Of a stretch of 64,000 nucleotides of DNA, positions 1-10,749 are shown piece by piece. The stretch is from Allomyces macrogynus ATCC 38327. Its lineage: Eukaryota > Blastocladiomycota > Blastocladiomycetes > Blastocladiales > Blastocladiaceae. How positions within the stretch are numbered: position 1 is the first letter of the stretch; the number at the start of each line of letters is the position of its first letter. Where the stretch lies: contig GG745343.1 in assembly GCA_000151295.1 (NCBI GenBank), forward strand, positions 838,664 through 902,663, in the 5' to 3' direction. Under the pieces are notes generated by a model. The model made no database searches. It saw nothing but the letters and a program-made list of their open reading frames with translations, and was not told the origin of the DNA. The translations under genes and the position numbers were made by a program.

Positions 1-2
1 AG

Positions 3-296
3 ATTGATTTCCGCACGTTCAGTGAGACGCTGAAGCCGCGCATTCACAAGGGGCTCGACACGGTCCGTGCTCGTCGACGTTCTCCACCACCACCACTCGG
101 AGATCCGATCAAGCTGACGCTCATTCCGTTTGGAAAACTGTTTAGCCCCGCGATTTTGGTTTCGTGCGATTCTTGCAGCACCTGCGCGACTGCACGCTGC
201 AGCAATTTTTCTCGTAGTTGCAACGCAACAATACAGATGTTCAATGTACACAACGATCTCATTCCGCGAGCTCTAGTAGCACAAAAAACCGACCAC
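3..296 (+). CDS. Possible 3' end of a gene cut by the window edge
   Basis: An open frame enters from the left edge and ends at a TAA. The first ~20 residues (IDFRTFSETLKPRIHKGLD) look like ordinary protein. A GTCCGT donor-like site lies just after them, so the remaining Pro/Arg- and Cys-rich part may be intron or 3' UTR. I do not recognise a family and cannot tell the true end of the coding region. Everything upstream is outside the window. Confidence 0.25.
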
Positions 297-344
297 TAAA
301 ATAGCAACCCCGCAAGCAATCCAAGCAAGAAAGGCACGCCCCAT

Positions 345-1222
345 TCAACTCCTCGCATTCGCGTTCAGCAACCCCGTCCGCGGCGTGCCCAGCGCGCCCT
401 CCGTATCGCTCGGCGCATGGTCCAGGGGCGAATGCGGCGGCGTCGCGCCATCGGCGAGCGTCGACAGCGACGAATTCACGTTATCGTGAGTCATGGTGAG
501 CGCGCGTTCCGGGTCGGGTTTCGCCGCGTGTGCATCCGGGTCCCGGCTGCGGCGGTACCAGAGAACAGCGCCGACGACGGCGTTGATCAGGAACAGCGAC
601 CACATCGTGATCAGGTTGAAGTCGATGCCGAACCCGGCGATGCCGGCAAACATGGCAATTTGGACAATGTCGACTACAAGCGAACGCGGGCGGAAAGCGG
701 TGTGAGAAACGAACAAACGAACAAAACACGGTGGAGAAGTTTGGTCAAGAACGAACCGGCAATCCACGCGAGCCACTGTTCCCAGAACCGGCCCGTCTGC
801 AGGACCTGCGCGGCAATCGAGAGCGTGACCGAGGCTGCATCGAGCGCGTGCGGCCACGGCATGTCCTCGTACGCGTAGACGCCCGCAAGCGCCTTGGAAA
901 ACGCCGGAATTTCGTAGTACATGCCCACGCCGAGCGCAAACATGAGCAGGACCGTTGCGAGCCGTCGCAGCCACCCGAGCGACGCGGCCTGCGCCGTATC
1001 GGCCGAGTCGAGGTGGTAGTACCACGTGTACATGCCGACGAATTGCATCGGCAAAAAGAAGAAGATGTTGAGCTGGAAATCGCCCGAGTAGTCCATGGCG
1101 AGGGCCGCGACGCCGCTTATCATGAGAGAATGGGTTAGAGGGAGGGGGGGGGGGGGGGACAATCACGACCAGATGACCAAGTGGAGAAGGACACGTACTA
1201 GGCCACGCAATTGATGATGCCC
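345..1222 (-). CDS. pnuC: PnuC-like nicotinamide riboside transporter, 5' end in assembly gap
   Basis: Three visible exons on the minus strand (1222-1199, 1115-757, 673-345) join in frame across two 83-nt introns. The product is a polytopic membrane protein with the PnuC pattern: a GDFQLNIFFFLPMQFVGMYTW segment, then a hydrophobic helix, then LDA...LSIAAQVLQ, and finally EQWLAWIAVDIVQIAMF. PnuC proteins are usually bacterial and move nicotinamide riboside or related NAD precursors by facilitated diffusion; this is known for the family and not shown here. After the last helix comes a ~60-residue hydrophilic tail. The first exon or exons lie inside the N gap. The intron next to the gap holds a run of 15 G on the plus strand, which may explain the assembly break. 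The family call is fairly firm; the substrate is inferred. Confidence 0.7.
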
Positions 1223-2059
1223 NNNNNNNNNNNNNNNNNNNNNNNNNNNNNNNNNNNNNNNNNNNNNNNNNNNNNNNNNNNNNNNNNNNNNNNNNNNNNN
1301 NNNNNNNNNNNNNNNNNNNNNNNNNNNNNNNNNNNNNNNNNNNNNNNNNNNNNNNNNNNNNNNNNNNNNNNNNNNNNNNNNNNNNNNNNNNNNNNNNNNN
1401 NNNNNNNNNNNNNNNNNNNNNNNNNNNNNNNNNNNNNNNNNNNNNNNNNNNNNNNNNNNNNNNNNNNNNNNNNNNNNNNNNNNNNNNNNNNNNNNNNNNN
1501 NNNNNNNNNNNNNNNNNNNNNNNNNNNNNNNNNNNNNNNNNNNNNNNNNNNNNNNNNNNNNNNNNNNNNNNNNNNNNNNNNNNNNNNNNNNNNNNNNNNN
1601 NNNNNNNNNNNNNNNNNNNNNNNNNNNNNNNNNNNNNNNNNNNNNNNNNNNNNNNNNNNNNNNNNNNNNNNNNNNNNNNNNNNNNNNNNNNNNNNNNNNN
1701 NNNNNNNNNNNNNNNNNNNNNNNNNNNNNNNNNNNNNNNNNNNNNNNNNNNNNNNNNNNNNNNNNNNNNNNNNNNNNNNNNNNNNNNNNNNNNNNNNNNN
1801 NNNNNNNNNNNNNNNNNNNNNNNNNNNNNNNNNNNNNNNNNNNNNNNNNNNNNNNNNNNNNNNNNNNNNNNNNNNNNNNNNNNNNNNNNNNNNNNNNNNN
1901 NNNNNNNNNNNNNNNNNNNNNNNNNNNNNNNNNNNNNNNNNNNNNNNNNNNNNNNNNNNNNNNNNNNNNNNNNNNNNNNNNNNNNNNNNNNNNNNNNNNN
2001 NNNNNNNNNNNNNNNNNNNNNNNNNNNNNNNNNNNNNNNNNNNNNNNNNNNNNNNNNNN
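1223..2059. other. Assembly gap (run of N)
   Basis: 837 undetermined bases. The 5' exon or exons of the PnuC-like gene, and possibly its promoter, are lost here. The flanking known sequence up to 2551 is the 5' region of the splicing-factor gene, and I see no gene in it. Confidence 0.98.
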
Positions 2060-2551
2060 ACCATAAAAATCAAAAAAAATAAGAAGCTAAAAAAAAAATG
2101 TGAAAACCATTCAACGGTCTCGATCGCTGGTGGGGGGGGCAATTGAGGGCAAGGGCAGATGCGCGAAATGGCAATGGTGGCCGGTGAAGCAGCTGCGCGG
2201 CTGAAGGAACGAAAAGAACGCAGCGGTGTGGCGGTCGGCGATGGCAGGGATTTACTTGCTCGTCTCCCCTGACGCACTCGCACGTGCTACAGTCGCACAG
2301 AGCTCGCTGCCTCACATCGCACACCACACGCTTTGAAGACACAGCTTGCCGCATGAAACTTGCACACACTCTGCGAGCGTGCGGTCGCGATCACGCACAC
2401 ATTGCCTTCCACACTGAGCACGGCTCGCGCTCTTGTTTTGCACCAGAACGCTGCCGTCGTCGACACGGCCACGACACCGCAGCCGCAAACCAACCGCCCT
2501 CTGCCTCTCTGCCTTGCTCGCGCTCTCTACCAAGAACATCAACTCGCCACA

Positions 2552-4146
2552 ATGTCGTGCATCCCAACCGTCCCGACCAACCGCTGCTTCATCGGCCACC
2601 TGCCGCGCCGCCCCGACGACGAGCGCGATCTGCGCGACCTCTTTTCCGAATTCAAGGGCCTCAAGTCCATGTCGATGCACGACGGCTTCTGCTTCGTGGT
2701 TCGTGTCCCCGTCGTACCTGCTGGACCCGCTACGTCACCCTCGTCTTTGCCCTGCCCCTGTCGTTGCTCGTGATCCTGCTGCACATGGTGCTTGTTGGTG
2801 GGCTCAATGTGCCAGCGCCATCTTGGGCCGGTGTCGTGCCGTCGTGAACCGTTGCTTTGCCTGCGTCTTGTCTGTGCCGGTGCCCTGTCCTGCCTCTGCT
2901 TTTGGTGCTCGACGATGCGCTGCTTGGGGGCCCTGGCCCGTTTTGCGAAGATTTTGGAGCTGCCTGTCCCATCCCGCTGTCTCGTGTTCTGTGCCTGATT
3001 TGTGACCACGCTGTGCCGTGCACCCCGCCTTGGCCGCTGTGCCGTCCACCATTTTCCTCTAAAACAAGGACTTCGAAACGGTTGAGGAGGCGAGCGAGTG
3101 CGTCAAGAAGTACAACCAGCACCGCCTGCCCGGCACGACCGACCCGTACGTGTTCTGGTCTTTCTTGCGGGGGAGATTGTGCTCGGCGTGTGGCCGTGTT
3201 CCTCACGCTTGCCTGCCAATCATAAGGATCAACATCGAGTTTGCGCGCACCAAGGCCTTTTCGCCCGAGCTGTGGTACGTTCTCCCATGTCGGAAGACGT
3301 CGGCTTTGCAGTGCTTTGCGTTGATATCGCACCATTTCGCTGTAGCTCGCGCAATGCCCGGTCGGACGGCGACTTCCGCATCGCCGTCGAGAACCTGCCG
3401 CCGGGCATGGACTGGAAGGAGCTCAAGGACAATTTCCGCATGTGCGGGCGCATCGAGCGCGTCGACATTCACGAGGAGCAGAACCGCGGGTACGCGCCAG
3501 CTAGTCTCCTTTTTCCGCGTCCACCCTCCGCCCTCCATCCTCACTCCCACCCCCGCTACGTCTAGCGTGATTCGGTTCGTCTTCGATGACGCCATGGACC
3601 GCGCTATCAAGGAATGGGACGGCAAGGACATGCGCGGGTCGATTGTGCGCGTGCGGCAGTGGCACACGTCGGCGTCTGACCGCGACTACGGCAGCCGCGG
3701 CGGCGGCGGCGACGCCTACTACTCGCGCCGCGACCGCGACCGCGACTACGGCCCGCGCCGCGACTATGACCGCCGCGATCGCGACTACGGGCGCAGCAGT
3801 CGCGACTATGACCGCCGTGATCGCGACCGCGAGTACGGCCGCAGTCGCGATTATGATCGCCGCGATTACGCGCGTGAGGAGCAGTCGCGATTATGATCGC
3901 CGCGATTACGCGCGTGAGGAGCGTCCGCGCGATGACCGCCGCGATGACCGCCGCGGTGGGGATGACCGCCGCGGGGATGAGCGCCGTGGTGGGGATGAGC
4001 GCCGTGGTGGGGATGAGCGCCGTGGTGGGGATGAGCGCCGTGGTGGGGATGAGCGCCGTGGTGGGGATGACCGCCGCGAGTACGCGCGCAGCAGCCGCGA
4101 TGACCGCGGCGCGGCGGCGGGGCGCACGCCGTCGCCCGGGTACTAG
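2552..4146 (+). CDS. Two-RRM SR-type splicing factor, tail frameshifted by a 40-bp duplication
   Basis: Five exons (2552-2698, 3069-3145, 3227-3274, 3346-3489, 3566 onward) join in frame. RRM1 (about residues 11-75) has NRCFIGHLP as RNP2-like and GFCFVDF as RNP1-like. RRM2 (about 99-170) runs from DFRIAVENLPPG to GSIVRVRQW. An Arg/Asp/Ser-rich tail follows, so this is an SRSF1/4/5/6-type splicing regulator acting in the nucleus. As written, the frame stops at 3896 (199 aa). An exact 40-bp tandem duplication (3841-3880 and 3881-3920) causes this. With one copy the frame continues through more RD/RGGDER repeats to a stop at 4144-4146 (269 aa). The end given here assumes that longer frame. The first intron is 370 nt, unusually long for this window. 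Confidence 0.8.
3976..4065 (+). repeat. 18-bp minisatellite, five perfect copies
   Basis: Unit GATGAGCGCCGTGGTGGG is repeated five times without change and is flanked by diverged copies. In the splicing-factor frame each unit encodes Asp-Glu-Arg-Arg-Gly-Gly, so copy-number change alters the charged tail without shifting frame. Confidence 0.9.
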
Positions 4147-4541
4147 CGTGGATGAGGTAAGTGCGAAGCGGTGGTGAGGGAAGGGCATGACAGATTCTTT
4201 TTTTTTTGTTTTGGCGTCGTTCTGCCAGCCGCAATGAAACTGTTTTTGCTTTTGTTCTGGCCATTGGGGCTGTGCTGCTGATGCGGTCGTTGAGCGCAAA
4301 GTTGGCCGGCAACCAGCAGGCGAGAGACGCGTCGCGTTGCGCGACGCGGCTGGACAAAGTGGAACATGAGAGCCGCTTGTCGCCCGAGCGCGCGGACCGA
4401 CCGCATGAGCAACGTTCCCGAGCCGACGACGCGGCGCCAGCGCACACCGTCAGCGCAGGCGCCCACGCTCGCCAGGCCGCTCTTGCCACTCCTCCTTCCG
4501 AGCTGCGACATAAGCCAACAACTGCACCAACCCCCAGCACC
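4147..4541. other. Intergenic, no gene seen
   Basis: 3' flank of the splicing factor and 5' flank of the next plus-strand gene. An open frame continues upstream of 4542 in the next gene's frame, but it has no convincing ATG or protein-like composition. Confidence 0.6.
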
Positions 4542-5036
4542 ATGTCAAGCACGCGCGAGCACCGCAACGCCATCGACGACCAGTTTGTCGTGCGCGACCA
4601 GGAAGCGCTCGAGATTGAGCAGCGCGGCGACGAGGAGGCCGTGCCCGATGAGCCGCGTGCGTGTTGCCTCCGACTTTTTCCACGCGCACGCACCTCGCGC
4701 CACCATCTCATACCGCGCACCGCGCCGCTAGCCGAGGAACCGCTCGGCCACCACAAGTACAACCTGCGCACCCCTCCGCCGCGCGGGGCCTTGCGCGACC
4801 CGCTCGGCGAGGACGCGGGCACGAGCGAGGCCGACTACGCGGCCGAGCACGGGCCGATCGGCGACGCCGACCGGCGCGTCGCGAGTCTTGTAGCCGCGTC
4901 GCACCGCGAAAACCGCACCGACGAGGAACGCCGCGCGTCGGCCGAGAAGGCGAGCGCGATTTACCAGCAGGAGACGGGCGACCCGCTCGAGATTGATGAG
5001 CATGGCCGCGTGGTTGTGGCCGAGGCGCAGGAGTGA
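4542..5036 (+). CDS. Small hydrophilic protein of unknown function
   Basis: Predicted product of 139 aa from two exons (4542-4656, 4732-5036). The start was chosen at the first ATG that opens a protein-like sequence (MSSTREHRNAIDDQF). The protein is acidic and hydrophilic with no membrane segment or Cys, and has a helical, charged second half (RENRTDEERRASAEKASAIY). I do not recognise the family; the composition resembles stress-related disordered proteins, but that is only an impression. The proposed intron has a GTGCGT donor and a CTAG acceptor, is 75 nt (a multiple of three) and has no in-frame stop, so the unspliced frame would also encode a protein. Confidence 0.55.
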   Translation: MSSTREHRNAIDDQFVVRDQEALEIEQRGDEEAVPDEPRACCLRLFPRARTSRHHLIPRTAPLAEEPLGHHKYNLRTPPPRGALRDPLGEDAGTSEADYAAEHGPIGDADRRVASLVAASHRENRTDEERRASAEKASAIYQQETGDPLEIDEHGRVVVAEAQE

Positions 5037-5311
5037 GTGAGTCTGCGGGTCGTGCGGCAGGGGAGCGGCACGACGAGAAATGATGCACGTCGACGAGCGC
5101 AAGGGAGGCGGATGGAGTTGACGTGATTGGGACGGTGATCCCCTGGCGTGGGCCCAGCCACGCGAGCATGTCGAGCTTGATTTGATTGATTTCATGGGAT
5201 GCTGATTTGGTTTTTTGGCCTGTGCTGCATTGACACCGCGCGCACGAATGGAATCAGCACGTCCTGTACAAAAACACGCCCGCTCCGCTCCACTCCCTCT
5301 ACGCGACCGTC

Positions 5312-5351
5312 GCGCCGTCGCTTCACGGTTTGCGCCGTCGCTTCACGGTTT
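5312..5351. repeat. Exact 20-bp tandem duplication at a stop codon
   Basis: GCGCCGTCGCTTCACGGTTT occurs twice head to tail. The copy next to the minus-strand methyltransferase gene contains its TGA stop codon. The second copy therefore lies in the 3' UTR and does not change the protein. Confidence 0.9.
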
Positions 5352-6944
5352 GCGCCGCGCAACAAAGAACACGCATCGGTAGACGTACTGCAGCATCGAC
5401 TGCCGGTTGGCCGCATACGTTGTCTCGATCCACTCTTCTCTCTACACACGCACAACCCAGCCGTCAGAACCCACGGATCGCGTCGTCGGCCCTCCAAAAC
5501 AACGCACCTCGATCTCAAACCCTACGACCTCAATCAACTTGCGCAACCCCGTCCAATCGACCTCAATCGACAGTTCGCGCGGATCCGCCGCGTCCTCCCA
5601 GTGGAACAGCAGCGGGCCGTTATTGATCCAGACCCCGCCCGAACGCACAATCCGGTGCAGGATCTCGAGGTACTCGACAATGTTGTGCGCCGTGTCGAGG
5701 AAAAAACATGTCAGGACCGAGTCGAACGCGTCTGCACGGAACGGCCCGAAATGATCAGTTTCGCACTCGCGCTCTGAGAGACGCGCGGCCGGTGGCGTAC
5801 CGGTGTAGGTCGGCGAAGAGTAAACCTCGACAAAGTCACCAGCGGCCATGCTCATGTCGGAGCCGTCTGGCAGGGACGACGGAAGGACGTCGGGCACGGC
5901 CACGGGCCGCACTTGATCGGTCGTGAAGTTGAGCGAGTTGGAGAAGGTGTGGACGTAGGGATAGAGCGTGTGCTGCTCGGGCCGCGTAATTCTGGAGGTG
6001 GAGAAGCACCAGGACCGTGTTAGCAACTGAACATCGCCGTTGCTGAGTTGATTTGAGGTCAAGATACCCACCCATTCAGCAGATAGTTGGATACGAGAAG
6101 CATGTGGAACGAAAACTCGTTGCCCTCGCTCGCGAACCCGAGCCTGGCAGCTTCCCAGACGAGCCGTCCAAGGCCTGCGCCCGGGATCAAAACGCGTCGT
6201 GACGATCTAGGCACAGGTGTCAATTCGCTGGCCACGCCACAGAAAATACGGACAACAGCACGAACCGCTCCTCGACATTGGCAAACTCGCGCTCGAGCGC
6301 GTCGATCATGGGCTGGTAACACTTTGCGCGCTCGGAGGCGCCCTATCCACCCCACCGTCAGCACCTCTCTACCCCAAACCCGGACAAGCACACACAAAAC
6401 GTACCTCGGCACTCCAATCCCTTGCCACCTGCTTCAACGTGCTCACTGCCTTATCCACATCTGCTGGCTGCGGTTCCGGCGCCGTTGCCAGCCCCATCCT
6501 GCGCATGCGCGCCAAGTAACCCGCGAGCATCGCCGGATCGGCCTTCAGCACGGCGCGGAAAAACTGGTCGTTGGCCGTAATCCCCGCGTCGACCGCGTCC
6601 AAGCTCTGCGTGAACGCGGCGTGGTCGTTCAGCAGTGCCGCGTGGTGCGCCGGGATTCGCTCGAGCGCGGCGCGTTTGCGCGCGGGCATGCGCCCGACGA
6701 CGGCCGCGTACCGCGCGAGCGAGGTCAGGACTTGGTCGAGCGCGAGTTGTTCGGCGTGCTCGTCGTCGTCATCTTCGCTGTGGTCGTGGTCATGGTTGTG
6801 CGCTAGGGGCACAGGTGCGGGTGTGGGAGCAGGTGGAGGCAGTGATGCTGATCCTGAGCTGGTGCTGGACGAGGAAGGCCGTGGGGTGCTTGAAGTTGGC
6901 CGACTGGCGCCGCGGCCGCGGCGGCGACGTGCGGATTGCGACAT
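5343..6944 (-). CDS. CARNMT1: Carnosine N-methyltransferase (N2227/UPF0586 family)
   Basis: Five exons (6944-6405, 6342-6266, 6206-6072, 5991-5508, 5441-5343) give 444 aa. The family methylates carnosine (or related His dipeptides) using S-adenosylmethionine. The SAM-binding glycine motif is in [16 protein letters not shown]. Other family blocks are [31 protein letters not shown], the [16 protein letters not shown] segment, [16 protein letters not shown], and the C-terminal [20 protein letters not shown]. The N-terminus (about 60 residues) is Ser/Pro/Asp-rich low complexity. The introns are 59-80 nt. The product lacks a targeting signal and is likely cytosolic or nuclear. The family is clear; the preferred substrate in fungi is not. 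Confidence 0.88.
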
Positions 6945-7242
6945 GTTGCAGCTTGTCCCAGGTGCTGAGAGTTCGTGGATTGAATTCCTTGCTGCTGGTC
7001 GAGAGGGCAGCACGTCGAAGGCAACTCGGCAGCTGGCCAGCCGCGTCTGATCACTCGGCTGTCTTATGCCGGCGCTGCCACCCCGTCGCAACGACGACCC
7101 GAGCAAAAAACAATCAAATGAAGATCCACCCAGGGAATAACTCGACGTGCTGCTGTTGCTCTTGCGTACACAAAGTGGTGCCACCTAATGAACCAAAAAA
7201 CAAAACCAAACCAAAGCCGAATCAAAGCTAAATCGACCGGCA

Positions 7243-8562
7243 TCAAATCTCCTGCTCCTCTTCCTCCTCCCCCTCATGCCCCCGGACCGCGACCCCCGCG
7301 GCCGCCGCCGCCGCCGCCGATCCTGCATCCACGTCCATGGCCTCGTTCAACGCGTCCTCCCCCTCGAGATCCTCCTCCAGCTCATCCGTCTCGTCGGCCA
7401 TGGTTGGTGGCGCCGGCGGGACCATGAGTCCCGATCGTGGGTCGCACCCGGGCTGCCACCGCAGCCAGTAGGCGTGCGGGCGCACGTACGCCGCCTCGCT
7501 CACGCGGAACCCAAACATTTTCGGCACGTAGGTAAGCGGCGTCACGTCCATGTCCGGGTCGGCGGGCGGCACGGGCGAGGACGTGGCGTATCGGGCCGGC
7601 GTGGGCGCGAGACCCAGCAGGACTTGCAGTTCCTCGTGCAGGCCCGGGTAGGACTGGAAGAGCAGGTGCGGGAAGGTCGAGCCGAACGTAGCGCCTGGGA
7701 ATTGAGAGGGGTGGGTCAGTTGCGTCAACGGGCGGGAAAGAGTGGGTGGAGAGTAGCGGCACGCACCGTCCAATCGTGAGTACCGCTTGCTAAACGGCTC
7801 GTAAATGTCCTCACAGTTGTGGCAGTAGAAGTGAACCGAGCCCATGCCAGGTTGGTCGTACTCGCCCACGGGCAGCAGCGGGTAGCCGTTGCACAACACG
7901 CGCGGGCACACGCCGAAATCGCGGTTTTCCAGTTTCATGTACTGGACAGCACGGCAGTCAGTTTTTCTCCTTGCGAGCGACACGAGTATCGATGAGAGGT
8001 AACGAACCATTTGGTGCAGGCCGGCTTTGGTCGTAACGTAGCGCGCGTGGATCAGGCTGTAGAGCAGCTGCGCCGACGAATCAACGAGGTCCATGTCGAC
8101 ATTTTCGTCTTCAATCGGCCATAAGCAAACTCGATCAGCTCACCCAAACCAGCACACCGACCCACGACTTGCCAATAATCGAGCATTCATACCCGTCTCA
8201 TTATCGAGAATCACGTCGAGCGCCTCCTGGTAATACGGCACGAGCGCCGACAAGCCCGTCAAGTTGAACTCGTCCTCGATAAAATCAATCGTGACGGCGG
8301 CCAAGATCTCGTTGCCGGCCAGCGAGTGGAACCACGGAATCCACTCGACCACCTCGTCGTCCTGGTCGTCGGTGACCTCGGACTCGTCCGAGAACGAGTC
8401 AGGATCAGTCTCCGACGCCGACTCTTCGGTGCCAAAGTCGCCGTGATCGTCCCACGCGCCCGGCTGGTGGTATCGCGCATCGTGGTACGAGTAAGGGTCG
8501 CCCGCGTCGGCGTCGTCGGCGGCACCGGCCGTGCCGCCGCCCATGTTGAGGAAGCTGAACAT
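7243..8562 (-). CDS. CKB1: Casein kinase II regulatory subunit (CK2 beta)
   Basis: Four exons (8562-8193, 8108-8008, 7941-7767, 7694-7243) give 365 aa. CK2 beta dimerises through a Cys4 zinc site and scaffolds two catalytic alpha subunits. The core is recognisable: WIPWFHSLAGNE, the FNLTGL segment, LLYSLIHARYVTTKAG, CPRVLC and CHNC (the four zinc cysteines), and GATFGSTFPHLLFQSYP. An acidic N-terminal extension of about 65 residues precedes the core, and an acidic Glu/Asp and Ala-rich tail follows it; yeast beta subunits have similar extensions. A second in-frame Met lies at codon 7 (8544). It is divergent with ARPC2 across a ~700-bp region. Confidence 0.93.
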
Positions 8563-9278
8563 GGTCCGCGTGAGGAGCGGCGGTGCACGCGAGTGTCGAG
8601 CTCACGCGCAAGCCGTGCGCGTCGGATCGGACGCGCGGTGGTTCGAGGTCGAGCGTCGCGTACGAGACACGCGGGGATTCGCGCCTGGTTCGGGTCGCTC
8701 GGTACGGCGCCTTGGTGGCGCGCGAAACGGGGCGCAACGTGTGGTCGAGCGTGCAGCGGGCTGGCTAATTTGCAGCAACCACTCGCAAGATAAGCGTGCG
8801 CGCGTGCTGGTCGCGCTGCGCCAAGTTGTGGGCCGGCTGGGCGCCGTCGTCGTCGTTGTCGCGGGTCGGCGCGAGCAGCACCGCCATGAAGGTGCGCGAG
8901 AACGGCGTCGTGGCGGTGGGCTGAAATCACGCCGTGACGCGTGATGCGACCACGCAGACGTCCTCTGCCTGTTTTGACATGGCGCGCTCTTGGGGAAAGG
9001 TGTGGCAGGCGATTCTCCACCGCGCGCCTGGCCGTTCTTGGCCAGCCGCCACCATGACCGTCGCGAAAAGCCAAGGCCCCATCGACGACAACGACAACGA
9101 CAACCGCGATCTTCTGTTGCTGCACGACGACGCCCCCGCAACCCCCCGATCCCGCACCATCAGCACTCGTTGAACGCGCTCCACCGCCCGCTGCCGCTCC
9201 TGACCCGCCCAATCGCGTCGACTCCCATCATCGGCCAACCGACCCCAACGTCCCCATCATCACGCGCACCTGTCCAAC
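8563..9278. promoter_or_regulatory. Divergent intergenic region, CK2 beta / ARPC2
   Basis: 716 bases between two divergent start codons, so it should contain both promoters. I see no clear TATA box. Open frames here have no protein-like composition or homology I recognise. Confidence 0.6.
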
Positions 9279-10342
9279 ATGATCCTGCTCGACAGCCACA
9301 ACACGATCCTGCTCGACATGCTGCAGACGCGGCTCGCCGGCGACCGCGCCGACTCGCTCAAGCTGCAGATTGCCGACTTTGACGGCGCCAAGTTCTATGC
9401 CGCGACCGAATCCGACAACAAGGCCGTCGTGCACGTCTCGCTGGCGCTGCGGTGCTACGCCGAACTCGCCGCGCTCGGCGCCAACGAGTTCCTCGCCTCC
9501 ATCTACGGCGACATGCTGCAGGCCACGCCCGACAACGGCTACGACGTGACGCTGCGCATCGACCTTGACGCCGTGGCCGCCTCGCCCGACTTGACCGAAC
9601 GCGTTTTGACGGACGTGCCGCTGCTCAAGCGGCACGCCATGGCCGCGCTCTTCCACAAGGCGTTTGTCGCGCACGCTGAAAAGCAGGCGTCGGACGTGTT
9701 TGCCCTGCACTACCGCGACGGCGAAGCGTTTTACGTGCAGGCGCAGCCCGACCGCGTCACGGTGATTTTCGCAACGCAGTTCAAGGAAGAGACCGACCGC
9801 GTCTTTGCTAAGGTGTTTTTGCAGGAATTCGTCGACGCGCGCCGCCAGGCGTCGTGCCAGAACGCGCCGGCCGTGCTCTATTCCGCGCGCGACCCGCCGC
9901 TCGAACTGCGCGGGTTGCCGGACGTGCCCGAGGGCGACAGCGTCGGCTACGTGACGTTCAGTGCGTTGTTCTTCGTGTTTTGCCTGATTATTGCAGCGGG
10001 TTCAGTCGCTTACCTTGACGGGCATCCGCAGTCCTGTTCCCGCGCCATCTCGCCGACGCGGCCACGCGCGAAGCGACCATTTCGCGCATCCAGCTGTTCC
10101 GCGACTTCCTGCACTACCACATCAAGTGCTCCAAGGCCTACATGCACTCGCGCATGCGCGCACGCGTCGACAGCTTCCTCAAGGTGCTCAACCGCGCCAA
10201 GCCCGAACTGCCCAATGCCGAAAAGAAGACGGCCAGGTACGCTTCTTACGGTTCTGGTGTGGTGGAGAGTGTGGACAGAATACTGAGTCGTTGATGCGCC
10301 GTGTCCGTTTGTAGTGGGCGGACGTTTGTACGCCGGGGATGA
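9279..10342 (+). CDS. ARPC2: ARP2/3 complex subunit 2 (p34-Arc)
   Basis: Three exons (9279-9960, 10032-10236, 10315-10342) give 304 aa, the usual length for the family. ARPC2 is the central scaffold of the Arp2/3 complex and contacts the mother actin filament during branching. It starts [15 protein letters not shown] as family members do. The two alpha/beta lobes are intact, and the C-terminal long helix reads [20 protein letters not shown] then [20 protein letters not shown]. The last exon is only 28 nt and adds SGRTFVRRG, matching the conserved KK-x-A-SGRTF ending, which supports the intron calls. Confidence 0.93.
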
Positions 10343-10749
10343 AGTGCGCGGTCGGCCGCTGGTCGCCGCGACCGGTGGTGGAGCGGCTGGGTTGCGTGGA
10401 GCACGGCCCGGTGCGGGTGGATGAAAGATGCATGCCGTTGATTCCCGGAAACATGTCCGTTTTTGTTGCCCTCGTCGACATTCCGCGCGGGCGGTCGATT
10501 GCCGTTGTGACCGCGTCTGGTCGTTCAGGCAGTTGAGTCACAGCATTAGGACACCGCAAGGACACCGCACTCCCCAAGACGGCAAAGAGCAACAGAGTAA
10601 TGGACGTGATGGAAGGAGCCTATATATGCACAGAGAGAACGAATGAGAAAAGAAGCGAAAAATAAACCACAGCACCACCACCTACATATGAAATCCGGCA
10701 ACGAACAGCAAACGCAACCCCCACTCACTCCCGACCGATCAACCCACCT
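10343..10749. other. Convergent intergenic region, no gene seen
   Basis: Space between the 3' ends of ARPC2 and LETM1, presumably both 3' UTRs and polyadenylation signals. Nothing else recognised. Confidence 0.6.

Noticed and set aside
1198..2283. Open frames through the N gap
   Set aside because: They are open only because undetermined bases give no stops. Only the few residues next to the PnuC exon are meaningful.
3976..4065. Regular repeats considered as a CRISPR-like array
   Set aside because: Units are 18 bp, directly adjacent without spacers, and are in-frame protein repeats of a nuclear gene.
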